A stretch of DNA of 32,788 nucleotides, from positions 1-32,788 of the forward strand of contig JAIOYL010000016.1 of the NCBI GenBank assembly GCA_021741195.1. The letters run 5' to 3'. The notes beneath the pieces are model-generated. The model made no database searches and had not been told where the DNA came from. It was given only the letters and a program-made list of their open reading frames with translations. Source of the stretch: Sneathiella sp. Lineage in GTDB: Bacteria > Pseudomonadota > Alphaproteobacteria > Sneathiellales > Sneathiellaceae. Both the position numbers and the translations under genes were made by a program. Shown here piece after piece: positions 16,125-25,475 of this stretch (the first letter of the stretch is position 1; each line of letters opens with the position of its first letter).

Positions 16125-16967
16125 ATGACAATTAAAAACGGATTGATTTTAATTGGAGCTACTGTCGGGTTGGCGATTGTTACCGGATATTTTGCATTGC
16201 AGTTTTTGTTCGGGCACGCGAACTATTTTAGTAATATTGAAGGCAGCCCGGAAAAGTTTGGCCTGACGGGTATCGAAGTTGTAAAATTGACATCTGAAGA
16301 CGGCGCTGAAATCACAGCCTGGATAAAACCGCCATCAGGTGATGCGCCAGTCATTTTTGGATTCATGGGAAATGGTTCCTCCGTTGGTCCTGCTGCACGC
16401 TCTTTCAACCCATACCTTGATAAAGGGTTCGGGCTTGCGGCATTGGCGTACAGAGGGTCCAGTGGGGTTGGTGGTGAGCCGACAGAGAAGGCAATTGCGG
16501 CGGATGCTCGAGCGCTCTATGACCAGCTTGACTCGTTGATGGGTCAATCGATACCCGCAAAGCGGCGCGTCACATACGGCTACAGCTTCGGTACCGGCGT
16601 TGCTGTCACACTTGCCGCTGAAAGAAAATTTGCCGGTGTCGCATTAGTCGCGGCATATAGCAGGCTTTGTGATGTTTTCACGGCAGAATATCGAGGTATT
16701 CCCATGTGCCTGATTATGTATCGGGAACGCTATGACTCAATAAAGCGCATTGCAAAGATTGATGCACCTCTCCTTATGCTGCATGGAGAGCAGGACAAAA
16801 CGGTCGATATTGGTTTAGGAAAGCAATTGTTCGAAGCGGCTCTTCAGCCGAAAAAATTCATTTCCTATAGAAATGGGACGCATCTCAATTTGCAATCCAT
16901 GGGAATTGAAGACGACATAATGCCTTTTTTCAATTCCGTCGCCAGGGCAGATAATTCAAATCAATAA
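16125..16967 (+). CDS. Membrane-anchored alpha/beta hydrolase (BEM46/ABHD13-like)
   Basis: This 280-aa protein has one N-terminal membrane segment (about 6-29) and then an alpha/beta hydrolase domain. The catalytic triad is visible: nucleophile S154 in GYSFG, acid D224 in HGEQDKTV and H253 in NGTHLNL. AYRGSSGVGGEPTE is typical of the BEM46/ABHD12-13 group of serine hydrolases, which act on lipids or esters. The substrate here is not known. The gene is clearly AT-richer than its neighbours and lies alone between a tRNA-Lys gene and a copy of that tRNA's 3' end, which points to acquisition. No strong ribosome site precedes the ATG (only GAG-rich sequence 10-15 bp upstream). Confidence 0.85.
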   Translation: MTIKNGLILIGATVGLAIVTGYFALQFLFGHANYFSNIEGSPEKFGLTGIEVVKLTSEDGAEITAWIKPPSGDAPVIFGFMGNGSSVGPAARSFNPYLDKGFGLAALAYRGSSGVGGEPTEKAIAADARALYDQLDSLMGQSIPAKRRVTYGYSFGTGVAVTLAAERKFAGVALVAAYSRLCDVFTAEYRGIPMCLIMYRERYDSIKRIAKIDAPLLMLHGEQDKTVDIGLGKQLFEAALQPKKFISYRNGTHLNLQSMGIEDDIMPFFNSVARADNSNQ

Positions 16968-17098
16968 TCATTGGTTCGTTCCGGGATGTCAGACAAATGT
17001 GATCATGTCTCGGCAGGGTGTAAAATGGGACAAACGTGACTGTGCTTTGCCACTAAAACAAATAGCTCACCGAACTAACGGCAAGCCATTGAAATGAT

Positions 17099-17174
<76 letters not shown>

Positions 17175-17400
17175 ACAATATTGATTTTATTGTGGTTTTG
17201 GCGCGAAAATTAAACTTCGCACCCCATTCTGCCGACCGTCGCTCCTAGGCGAACAACGTTCTGCGGGGGGATACCTAGCACAGGGAGCAAGCATCGACAA
17301 GAGTTCTCGGCATAACGGCGAAATTTCTTGCAGTACCTGCGCGCCTGTTATTTGAGCCACAGGTCGTGGAAAAGCCCCTTGCCGCTCCCGCCGCCCACCT

Positions 17401-17431
17401 GCCGGGTATTCACTACTTGAAAAAACCCGGC
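17401..17431. promoter_or_regulatory. Inverted repeat upstream of the globin-cyclase promoter
   Basis: GCCGGGT (17401-17407) and ACCCGGC (17425-17431) form a perfect 7-bp inverted repeat with a 17-bp loop, ending 14 bp before the candidate -35 box. It may be an operator, or the stem of a hairpin that ends transcription from further upstream. No long T-run follows it on the plus strand. Confidence 0.35.
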
Positions 17432-17445
17432 AATTCACTAAAAAC

Positions 17446-17474
17446 TCGACAACCGAAATCATCAATATTATCAT
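17446..17474 (+). promoter_or_regulatory. Candidate promoter of the globin-cyclase operon
   Basis: TCGACA (17446-17451) and TATCAT (17469-17474) each differ from consensus at one base and have the ideal 17-bp spacing. Transcription would begin near 17481, giving a leader of about 45 nt with AAGGA 10 bp before the ATG. Confidence 0.5.
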
Positions 17475-17525
17475 TTATTCTATCGATAGTTGGCGAACGC
17501 CGCGCCTGATAAGGATCAAGAAAAT

Positions 17526-17897
17526 ATGGCAGCACAGACCTTATTTGAAAAATATGGTGGATTCTCTGCTGTCAGCAAAATCGTCTTAAGCTTCTACGAT
17601 GTACTTCTGGACAGCGATGATGTGGGACCCTTCTTTGACGATGTCGACATGGCCCGCCTGATCGATCACCAGACAAAATTCATAGCCTCGCTTCTGGGCG
17701 GCCCCGCCTCTTACACCGACGAACAGCTTTATCGTCTGCATGAACGGCTGGATCTTGAGGACAGGCATTTCGATGAAGTCGTCGCAACACTGGCGGGCAC
17801 CCTCGCAAAACATGGTTTCAGCGCGGAAGACGTTGCTACGGTGGAAGCGAGGCTGGAGATCAGGAGATCCGTGATTGTCAGACAAAATGTCGATTGA
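17526..17897 (+). CDS. Group 1 truncated haemoglobin
   Basis: The 123-aa protein is a compact globin of the truncated-haemoglobin type. Family marks are FYDVLLDSDDVGPFF (helix B and CD region), the MARLIDHQTKFIASLLGGP run and the proximal haem ligand H72 in LYRLHERLDLEDRHF. Such proteins bind oxygen or nitric oxide and serve in detoxification or sensing in the cytoplasm. The ATG at 17526 follows AAGGA by 10 bp; a TTG at 17490 is less likely. The end overlaps the start of the adenylate cyclase gene, so the two are probably made together. That overlap suggests, but does not show, that the globin reports gas status to the cyclase. Confidence 0.88.
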   Translation: MAAQTLFEKYGGFSAVSKIVLSFYDVLLDSDDVGPFFDDVDMARLIDHQTKFIASLLGGPASYTDEQLYRLHERLDLEDRHFDEVVATLAGTLAKHGFSAEDVATVEARLEIRRSVIVRQNVD

Positions 17898-18930
17898 AGC
17901 CATCAACGAGCAGCTCCTGCGCGCGATCGGTGTAGGGGTTGCCCTTCTCGATGCGGCAGATCACAGCTTTATTTACCAGAACGATACCTTCGTCGAATGG
18001 TTCGCCACCGAAGCGGAGCACAAACGGCTGGACGACCTCCTCCCCGATTTCGATATCGGTGCATTGGAAGCGGAACTCGACGGGAACAAACGCTTCACCG
18101 CCGAGATTAAGCACAGGAAAAAACGGCGGGAGCGGATTTTCGCCATCGAGTTTACGCGGGCCGCCGATAACGGCAATGGCATGATCATCCTGGTCTGCCA
18201 GAATATCAGCCGCATCCGCGAGCTTGAATCGATGATCGACAGCTATTCGCAGATGGTCGAGCGTAACACGCGCGAGATCAAGCGCGAGAAGGAGCAGGTC
18301 GAGAAACTCCTGCTCAACATGATGCCGCGCTCGGTTTACGATGAATTCAAGACTTTCGGCGTTGTCATCCCCAAGCTTTATGACCCGGTCTCGGTTCTGA
18401 TGCTGGACTTTGTCGGCTTCACGCAGATGGCCGCCTCCGCCGATCCGGCCGTGACGGTGAGTGAGCTTAACGACATCTACAGCGCCTTCGACCGCATCGG
18501 CGAGCAATACGGCTGCGAACGGATCAAGACCATGGGGGATGCCTATATCACCGTGTCCGGCCTGCCCGACCCGACGCCGGATCATGCGCGGGCCGTCGCC
18601 AACGTAGCGATCCGCTTCATCCGCTATCTCGAGCGGCGCAACGAGGGACATCCCAACCAGTGGCGCTGCCGCATCGGGATTACGAGCGGCCCGGTGGTCG
18701 GTTCCGTTATCGGCATCCAGAAATATGTCTACGACATCTTCGGGCCCGCCGTGAACCTCGCCTCGCGCCTGCAGGACTGCTCGGAGGCGATGGAAATCAC
18801 GACCAACGAGCCCATCTATGAGATGCTGAAGGATCAGTTCCGCTTCGAGCATATCGGCAAGCAGGATATCCGTGGCTTCAATGAACAGGACCTTTATCGT
18901 CTCAGGGACAGCCGCCAGCCGATCCGCTAG
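17887..18930 (+). CDS. Class III adenylate cyclase with PAS-like N-terminal domain
   Basis: The 347-aa protein has a PAS-like sensor domain (about 1-107), a charged coiled coil (about 110-145) and a class III cyclase domain (about 165-345). All key residues are present: metal-binding D174 (MLDFVGFT) and D218 (MGDAY), adenine-selecting K214 and D283 (YDIFG), and transition-state N290 and R294. The lysine/aspartate pair favours ATP over GTP, so the product should be cAMP. No membrane segment is seen. The start may instead be the TTG at 17875, which has AGGAG 8 bp upstream, whereas the ATG at 17887 has it about 20 bp away. It overlaps the globin gene by 11 or 23 bp. The stop shares CTAG with convergent rodA. 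Confidence 0.9.
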   Translation: MSIEAINEQLLRAIGVGVALLDAADHSFIYQNDTFVEWFATEAEHKRLDDLLPDFDIGALEAELDGNKRFTAEIKHRKKRRERIFAIEFTRAADNGNGMIILVCQNISRIRELESMIDSYSQMVERNTREIKREKEQVEKLLLNMMPRSVYDEFKTFGVVIPKLYDPVSVLMLDFVGFTQMAASADPAVTVSELNDIYSAFDRIGEQYGCERIKTMGDAYITVSGLPDPTPDHARAVANVAIRFIRYLERRNEGHPNQWRCRIGITSGPVVGSVIGIQKYVYDIFGPAVNLASRLQDCSEAMEITTNEPIYEMLKDQFRFEHIGKQDIRGFNEQDLYRLRDSRQPIR

Positions 18931-20063
18931 CGCTTGCCGGGAATGTCGAGATCGCGGTGGATATAGACGCTCATGATCAGGCCAAAGCCGATCAGGAGGG
19001 TCAGCATCGCGGTGCCGCCGTAGGAGATCAGCGGCAGCGGCACGCCGACCACCGGCACCATCCCCATGACCATGGCGACATTGATGAAGATATAGAGGAA
19101 GAAGATGCCCGTCATGCCGATGGCGAGCAGCTTGCCGAAATGATTGCGCGAGCGGTAGGCGATGGCGTAGCCATAGGCGATCAACAGGATATAGAGCGAG
19201 AACAGCAGGAGGCCGCCGACCATGCCGAATTCCTCGGCCAGCATGCTGAAGATGAAGTCGGTGCGCATTTCGGGCAGGTAATTGAGATGGCTCTGGGTGC
19301 CGAGCAGCAGGCCCTTGCCGAACACGCCGCCCGACCCCAGTGCGATTTTCGACTGCAGGATATGATAGCCCGCGCCCAAGGGATCGCTTTCCGGGTTGAG
19401 GAAGGTGAGTACGCGGTTTTTCTGGTAGTCATGCAGGAACTGGAAGGCGAAGAAGCCGGCCGGAATGGCCGTTCCGATTACAAGGGCGAACTTCCAGAGC
19501 CGAACCCCGGCGACAAAGAAGACAATGCCCGCCCCCGCCATCAACATCAGCGCCGTGCCGAGATCCGGCTGGCGCAGCACCAGCGCGGCTGGCGCCAGCA
19601 CCATCAGGATCGGCGCAATCAGCCAGCGGATCTTTCGCACATCCTCGAGGCCGATATTGTGAAAATAGCGGGCGAGTGCCAGGATCAGGGCGATCTTCAT
19701 GATTTCCGAGGGCTGCAGCTGGAACGGGCCTAAATCAACCCAGCGCCGCGCACCCATGCCGATGACCCCCATCACCTCGACCGCGCCCAGCAACACGATG
19801 GCGACGGCATAGAGCGGATAGGCGAGATTGAGCCAGATTCGGATATCGGTGAGCGCAACCACGAACATCAGGATCAGACCGGCGCCGAAGCGCATCATCT
19901 GCCGCGACGCCCAGGGCTCCAGATGGCCGTTCGCCGCTGAATAGAGCATCAGAAAACCGATCGAGGCGGTCGCGCAGATCAGAAGCACGAAGCCCCAGTT
20001 CATGTCCCAGATCTTCCGCGTGAGCGGCATCTGCACATTTTTTTCGCCGAGCTCCCTAAGCAT
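18927..20063 (-). CDS. rodA: Rod shape-determining protein RodA (SEDS peptidoglycan glycosyltransferase)
   Basis: This 378-aa polytopic membrane protein (about 10 helices) polymerises lipid II glycan strands together with PBP2 in the elongasome. Diagnostic SEDS stretches are ALVLRQPDLGTALML with the catalytic aspartate, FLNPESDPLGAGYH, and the C-terminal VVGVPLPLISYGGTAM. I chose the ATG at 20063, which overlaps the mrdA stop (ATGCTTAG) and has a GGGGGCCAGGG stretch upstream; a longer frame to 20099 lies inside mrdA. It is the last gene of the mre operon. Confidence 0.95.
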   Translation of the reverse strand: MLRELGEKNVQMPLTRKIWDMNWGFVLLICATASIGFLMLYSAANGHLEPWASRQMMRFGAGLILMFVVALTDIRIWLNLAYPLYAVAIVLLGAVEVMGVIGMGARRWVDLGPFQLQPSEIMKIALILALARYFHNIGLEDVRKIRWLIAPILMVLAPAALVLRQPDLGTALMLMAGAGIVFFVAGVRLWKFALVIGTAIPAGFFAFQFLHDYQKNRVLTFLNPESDPLGAGYHILQSKIALGSGGVFGKGLLLGTQSHLNYLPEMRTDFIFSMLAEEFGMVGGLLLFSLYILLIAYGYAIAYRSRNHFGKLLAIGMTGIFFLYIFINVAMVMGMVPVVGVPLPLISYGGTAMLTLLIGFGLIMSVYIHRDLDIPGKR

Positions 20064-21969
20064 CCCTGGCCCCCGGCGCGCCATGTTTGGCAATGTCATA
20101 GCTCGGACGGCGCAAGGGGTCGAGCCTCAGGGTCTCCTGCAGCAGATCACGGGCAATCGGCGCCGCCGTATGGGACCCGCTGCCGCCATGCTCGACAATC
20201 ACCGCAACCGCATAGCGCGGATCATCGAAGGGCGCAAAACCGACGAAGAGCGCGTGATCACGTTCCTCCCAGGGTTTTTCATCGGATTTGAGCACGCCGT
20301 CGATGCGTTCCTTCCTTGAAATCCGGCGTACTTGTGCGGTGCCGGTCTTGCCCGCCATCTCCCATCCCTCGACGGTGATTTTGGCGCTTCTGGCCGTGCC
20401 TCTTTTGCCGTTTACAACCTCATACATTCCTTTAAGAACAACCTTGAGGTTTTTGGGATTTATACCGATTTCCTCTGTTTCAGCCGCCACAGTGTTGAGC
20501 GGCGCGACGGCACCCTCGAGCGGTGTTCCCGTGACGGAGCGAACCAGTCGCGGCCGCACCGCCTTGCCGCCATTGGCGAGCCGCGCGGTCATCACCGCAA
20601 GCTGCAACGGCGTCGCCAGAACATAGCCCTGACCGATCCCGACGTTATAGGTTTCCCCAAGCTGCCAGGGCACACCCTGAACCGCCAGTTTCCAGTCCTT
20701 GGTCGGGATAAGCCCGCCGCGCTCGCCGAGGATGTCGATATTCAGTTTCTCGCCAAGGCCAAAGCGGTTCGCCATGGCGGCGATCCGGTCGACGCCGGCT
20801 TTGCGCGCAATGTCATAGAAATAAATATCGCAGGAATGCGTAATGCCGCCGACGAGATCGAGGGTGCCATGCCCGCCCCGCTTCCAGCAATGAAACCGGT
20901 GATTGCCAAGCTGCGTATAACCGGCGCAGAAGACCTGATGGTCCGGCGTGATCACGCCCGCCTCCAGCGCCGCGAGCGCCACAATCATCTTGAAGGTGGA
21001 TCCGGGCGGATATTGCCCGCCTATCGCCTTGTTTCCGAGGGGGTGCTTCTCGTCCTCCACCAGCGCCTTCCATTGCTTGCTGCTGATCCCGTTCGCAAAG
21101 GCGTTCGGATCAAAGGACGGAACGGAGGCCATGGCGAGGATATCGCCTGAATGGATATCAATGACGACCGCCGCGGCGCTTTCCCCATCGAGGCGTTTCG
21201 CCGAGAATTGCTGCAGTTCCTTGTCGATGGTGAGGACGGCGTCGTTGCCCGGGATCCCCTCCTGGCGGTTGAGCTCGCGGATGGTGCGGCCATAGGCGTT
21301 GGCCTCGACGCGGCTTAAACCTGCCTTGCCGCGGAGCGTGCGGTCGTAATATTTCTCGATCCCGCTCTTGCCGATACGGAATTCCGGAAGCTCGAGCAGC
21401 GGATCAAACTCCAGCGTCTGCAGGTCGCGCTCCGATACCGCGCCGACATAGCCGACGATATGGGCGAAGAGATCGCCGTAGGGATAGGTCCGCGTCGAGC
21501 CAACATCCATCTGGATGCCGGGAAGGCTCGGGCTGTTGACGTTGATCCGCGCGAACTGCTCCCAGCTCAGGTTATCGACCACAGGGATGGGAACAAAGCC
21601 GCGCTTGCGCTTGGTATCCTTGAAAATACGCTCGCGATCGATCTCTTGTGCATCGACATACTGGGCCAGCGCATCCAGCGTCTCCTCGACGCTCTTGGTC
21701 TGTTCGGGGATCAGGACAACCCGGTAATTCTGCCGGTTGCTGGCGATCTCGGCGCCGAAGCGGTCAACGATACGGCCCCGGAGCGGCGTCAGCAATTGCA
21801 GGTTCATCCGGTTCTCGTCGGCCATCATCGTATATTCGTCGGAATGAATGACCTGCAGGTAATAGAGACGTCCGGCAAGCGCCGACATCAGGACGGCCTG
21901 CCCGCCCGCCATCATCAGCGACCGGCGGGTGAAAATTCTCCCCTTCTCCTTATGCTGGTCGCCCGCCAT
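20056..21969 (-). CDS. mrdA: Penicillin-binding protein 2 (elongasome transpeptidase)
   Basis: The 637-aa protein has one N-terminal membrane helix (about 18-38), a dimerisation/pedestal region and a transpeptidase domain. It cross-links side-wall peptidoglycan in the periplasm as the partner of RodA. Active-site motifs are S324-T-F-K327, the SxN equivalent S379-C-D381 (normal for PBP2) and K541-T-G543. The family mark RGRIVDRFG is at 64-72. Its start lies 1 bp after the mreD stop, with GAGG upstream inside mreD, and its end overlaps rodA by 8 bp. Confidence 0.96.
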   Translation of the reverse strand: MAGDQHKEKGRIFTRRSLMMAGGQAVLMSALAGRLYYLQVIHSDEYTMMADENRMNLQLLTPLRGRIVDRFGAEIASNRQNYRVVLIPEQTKSVEETLDALAQYVDAQEIDRERIFKDTKRKRGFVPIPVVDNLSWEQFARINVNSPSLPGIQMDVGSTRTYPYGDLFAHIVGYVGAVSERDLQTLEFDPLLELPEFRIGKSGIEKYYDRTLRGKAGLSRVEANAYGRTIRELNRQEGIPGNDAVLTIDKELQQFSAKRLDGESAAAVVIDIHSGDILAMASVPSFDPNAFANGISSKQWKALVEDEKHPLGNKAIGGQYPPGSTFKMIVALAALEAGVITPDHQVFCAGYTQLGNHRFHCWKRGGHGTLDLVGGITHSCDIYFYDIARKAGVDRIAAMANRFGLGEKLNIDILGERGGLIPTKDWKLAVQGVPWQLGETYNVGIGQGYVLATPLQLAVMTARLANGGKAVRPRLVRSVTGTPLEGAVAPLNTVAAETEEIGINPKNLKVVLKGMYEVVNGKRGTARSAKITVEGWEMAGKTGTAQVRRISRKERIDGVLKSDEKPWEERDHALFVGFAPFDDPRYAVAVIVEHGGSGSHTAAPIARDLLQETLRLDPLRRPSYDIAKHGAPGARDA

Positions 21970-21970
21970 G

Positions 21971-22486
21971 TCAGGTATGCCTCAAAAGATTGTTTTGCAG
22001 CATGCCAAATACCCAGGCGAGCAGCGGAAAGACGGTCAGGGACAAGATAAACTGCATCATGACCGGCGCCAGCGGGATAAGGGTCAGGGAATAGAGGCAG
22101 GCGATGAGCCAGTTGAGCAGAGCGATCCCGAAGGCGACCAGCAGATAACCGAACCAGGTCAGGAGGAACGTCTTGCCGACGAACACGCGGCGCTGCGACA
22201 GTGCAACGCCATGCACCAGCAACAGCATCAGCGACGAGAGGCCGAGTGGCGCACCGGTCAGGAAATCCGAGAGAATGCCGAGGATAAAGACAAGCGGCGC
22301 GTTCATCAGATAGGGCCGATGAATACTCCAGTAAAAGACTGACATAGCCACGAAGGACGGCGTGACAGCGGCAAAGCCGCCGATTCCGGTCGGGACGACG
22401 CTGAGAAGGGCAAGCAGGAAAGTGACGGCGAAGGGAACGCTGCCGCGCAGGAAACGATTAAACTGATAGGCAATCGTCGGTGTCAC
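21971..22486 (-). CDS. mreD: Rod shape-determining protein MreD
   Basis: This 171-aa, highly hydrophobic protein with five or six membrane helices is the MreD subunit of the cell-elongation complex. LVFILGILSDFLTGAPLGLSS is the recognisable conserved core. It overlaps mreC by 4 bp (ATGA) and is followed directly by mrdA, the usual order. Confidence 0.92.
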   Translation of the reverse strand: MTPTIAYQFNRFLRGSVPFAVTFLLALLSVVPTGIGGFAAVTPSFVAMSVFYWSIHRPYLMNAPLVFILGILSDFLTGAPLGLSSLMLLLVHGVALSQRRVFVGKTFLLTWFGYLLVAFGIALLNWLIACLYSLTLIPLAPVMMQFILSLTVFPLLAWVFGMLQNNLLRHT

Positions 22487-23376
22487 TTCGCATCCAATCT
22501 GCTTTCGCCAAGATCTCCCGGGTTTTCATCCGGGTTGCTCATTCCCGGCAGATCATAGCGCAGCACACTTACATATTCCAGACGGTTCCAGTCAGCAAAG
22601 GTCTGCACCCTGATTCGCCGCTCATCAACTGAGGAGACGATCCCGACGGGCCGGCCAGCCGGCAACATGCCGCCATCGCCAGAAGTGACAACGCGGTCAC
22701 CCGGGACAACGGTGGCGTTCGTTGGCAGGAATTCCAGACGCGGCGAGGTCGAGTTATCCCCCACCAGTATCCCCTTATAGCGCGATCGCTCGAGCACGAC
22801 GGGTATGCGGGAGTTAAGGTCGGTCAGCAGCAGAACCCGCGCCGAGCGCTCGCCGACTTCGGCGATGCGGCCCACAAGGCCGAGCGGCGCGACAACCGCC
22901 TGACCGACACGCACCCCATCGCGGCTGCCCGCGTTGAGCAGCAGGGTCCGCACGAACGGCCCGCCGCTATCGCCCACCACCCGGGCGGTGATCGGCAGGA
23001 CAAGCGGATCGGAAAGCGCGTTCAGGAGCTGCCGGTAATTCTCGTTTTCCTGCGCCAGAGAACGGCCAACAGCCTGCCATTTCAGGAGACGGGCGTTTTC
23101 TTCGCGCAGGCGTTCGTTCTCGTCAATCAGGCTCGTCAGCTTATGGACCCGGGCGACCGCCTTGTGAAAGGCGTCCACAGGCTGGGCAATGGTCGTGAGC
23201 ACCGGGCTCAGGATGTCCGTCGTGGTGGTGCGCAGGCTCTCGATCACGCCGATATTCGCCTTGCCGAGAAATAGCAGTGCGACCGAGAGGGAAATAAGCG
23301 CAAGAAAGGCGAAGCGCTGAAGTATGGTCTTCAGCGGCCACGCCAGTCTAAATACCGTGCCTTGTCGAGGCGCCAT
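22483..23376 (-). CDS. mreC: Rod shape-determining protein MreC
   Basis: The 297-aa protein has a single N-terminal membrane helix (about 21-38), a coiled coil (about 70-110, ENERLREENARLLKWQ), and a periplasmic beta-rich domain with DGVRVGQAVVAPLGLVGRI and VVPGDRVVTSGDGG, the standard MreC pattern. It links the cytoplasmic MreB filament to periplasmic PBP2. AAGG lies close before the ATG. The gene begins 31 bp after mreB. Confidence 0.95.
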   Translation of the reverse strand: MAPRQGTVFRLAWPLKTILQRFAFLALISLSVALLFLGKANIGVIESLRTTTTDILSPVLTTIAQPVDAFHKAVARVHKLTSLIDENERLREENARLLKWQAVGRSLAQENENYRQLLNALSDPLVLPITARVVGDSGGPFVRTLLLNAGSRDGVRVGQAVVAPLGLVGRIAEVGERSARVLLLTDLNSRIPVVLERSRYKGILVGDNSTSPRLEFLPTNATVVPGDRVVTSGDGGMLPAGRPVGIVSSVDERRIRVQTFADWNRLEYVSVLRYDLPGMSNPDENPGDLGESRLDAK

Positions 23377-23407
23377 TCACCTTCACTCCGGAACTAACTC
23401 ATACTCC

Positions 23408-24814
<1,407 letters not shown>

Positions 24815-24845
24815 AAAAAAGCCGGCGCGTACAGCACCGGCTTTT
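24815..24845 (-). terminator. Intrinsic terminator after the displaced ilvC end
   Basis: On the minus strand an 8-bp GC-rich stem (GCCGGTGC / GCGCCGGC, one wobble pair, 5-nt loop) is followed by six T. It begins right at the stop codon of the ilvC-end remnant and shares 13 bases with the terminator behind the intact ilvC. Confidence 0.85.
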
Positions 24846-24899
24846 CAGTTTGTCTGGAGGAATTTCTTCCAGTTCTTGGACTTGTCGACCAGGCGGCCG
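24845..24899 (-). pseudogene. Displaced 3' end of ilvC (remnant)
   Basis: Read on the minus strand, this fragment encodes GRLVDKSKN, the same nine residues that end the intact IlvC, and then stays open for WKKFLQTN before TGA. The first 27 bp (24899-24873) match the intact ilvC end at 26 positions. It has no start codon and no body, so it is not a gene; it is best read as the former 3' end of ilvC, cut off by insertion of the 1.39-kb segment between the two copies. Confidence 0.7.
24873..24899. repeat. 27-bp direct repeat, copy 2 (distal ilvC end)
   Basis: It is identical to 26262-26288 except for one C/T change (position 24881), in the same orientation, 1389 bp apart. The perfect part is 18 bp. 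Confidence 0.85.
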
Positions 24900-24902
24900 T
24901 AA

Positions 24903-25355
24903 TTAAACCAAATGATCAAGGCTGACATCCAGGACCTTGGCAATTTTTTTCATCACATCCGTCGTCCCTGCCCGCCTATCCGTTTCAAGCTGACTGATAT
25001 AGGCCTGTGAAACGCCTACTTTTTCCGCGAGCTGCTGTCCAGTAAGATGGCGATGCTCACGATAAACACGGAGAGGATTTTCGCCGTTCACGATTTTTTT
25101 TAAGATTTCCGGCGGGAAATTTTCCTTCTTGTCCGAAAAAACAGCGGCCATCATCTTCGGGGCTTCTTTCGCTTTTTTTTCAAATTCAAGAAGTCTTTGA
25201 TATTCTCTTTTTGAAATTGTCACTTTTTCATCATCTGGAGTATCAACAGCCGAACTCTCGACTGGCGTTCCACGACGCTTGGCCAGCCATGCCGATCTTG
25301 GCAAAACAACCCCGCCTCTCGCGGTCCTACCCGTTTGTACCGTGCTTTCAGCCAT
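24903..25355 (-). CDS. Xre-family HTH transcriptional regulator (antitoxin-like)
   Basis: The 150-aa protein carries a C-terminal helix-turn-helix of the Xre/Cro type (about 95-148): LTGQQLAEKVGVSQAYISQLE then TDVMKKIAKVLDVSLDHLV. The N-terminal part has a short basic VVLPRSAWLAKRR segment and the helix KVTISKREYQRLLEFEKKAKEA, as in solitary regulators related to type II antitoxins. The ATG at 25355 has AAGGGA 8 bp upstream. Two palindromes upstream are likely its own operators. No toxin frame adjoins it; the next gene upstream is a two-helix membrane protein. The stop lies 3 bp from the ilvC-end repeat, so the gene fills the edge of the AT-rich islet. Confidence 0.85.
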   Translation of the reverse strand: MAESTVQTGRTARGGVVLPRSAWLAKRRGTPVESSAVDTPDDEKVTISKREYQRLLEFEKKAKEAPKMMAAVFSDKKENFPPEILKKIVNGENPLRVYREHRHLTGQQLAEKVGVSQAYISQLETDRRAGTTDVMKKIAKVLDVSLDHLV

Positions 25356-25390
25356 ATCATTTTCCCTTGTAAAGGTGCTATTCAAACAGG

Positions 25391-25409
25391 ATATAGCATT
25401 CTGTTATAT
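25391..25409. promoter_or_regulatory. Candidate Xre operator 1
   Basis: ATATAGC-N5-GTTATAT is a 19-bp near-palindrome 35 bp before the xre ATG. It has exactly the same arms as operator 2. Confidence 0.6.
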
Positions 25410-25423
25410 AATTTTCAAACAAA

Positions 25424-25442
25424 ATATAGCGAATTGTTATAT
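25424..25442. promoter_or_regulatory. Candidate Xre operator 2
   Basis: This is a second ATATAGC-N5-GTTATAT, 33 bp from operator 1 (about three helical turns), between xre and the end of the membrane-protein gene. The arms are identical and only the 5-bp centre differs. Confidence 0.6.
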
Positions 25443-25475
25443 CCAAAAGGCGGAAATTTAAAACACGCTGTTAAA

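Larger units (their letters stand above)
17175..17525. other. Non-coding region between tRNA-Lys and the globin gene
   Basis: This 351-bp stretch must hold the tRNA-Lys promoter (minus strand) and the globin-cyclase promoter (plus strand). A 95-aa minus-strand open frame here has no family-like features and is not called. The notable structure is at 17401-17474: an inverted repeat, a repeated octamer ATTCACTA (17408 and 17433) and a candidate promoter. Confidence 0.6.

Noticed and set aside
17187-17474. 95-aa minus-strand frame between the tRNA and the globin gene
   Set aside because: No family resemblance; the sequence is better explained as promoter region.
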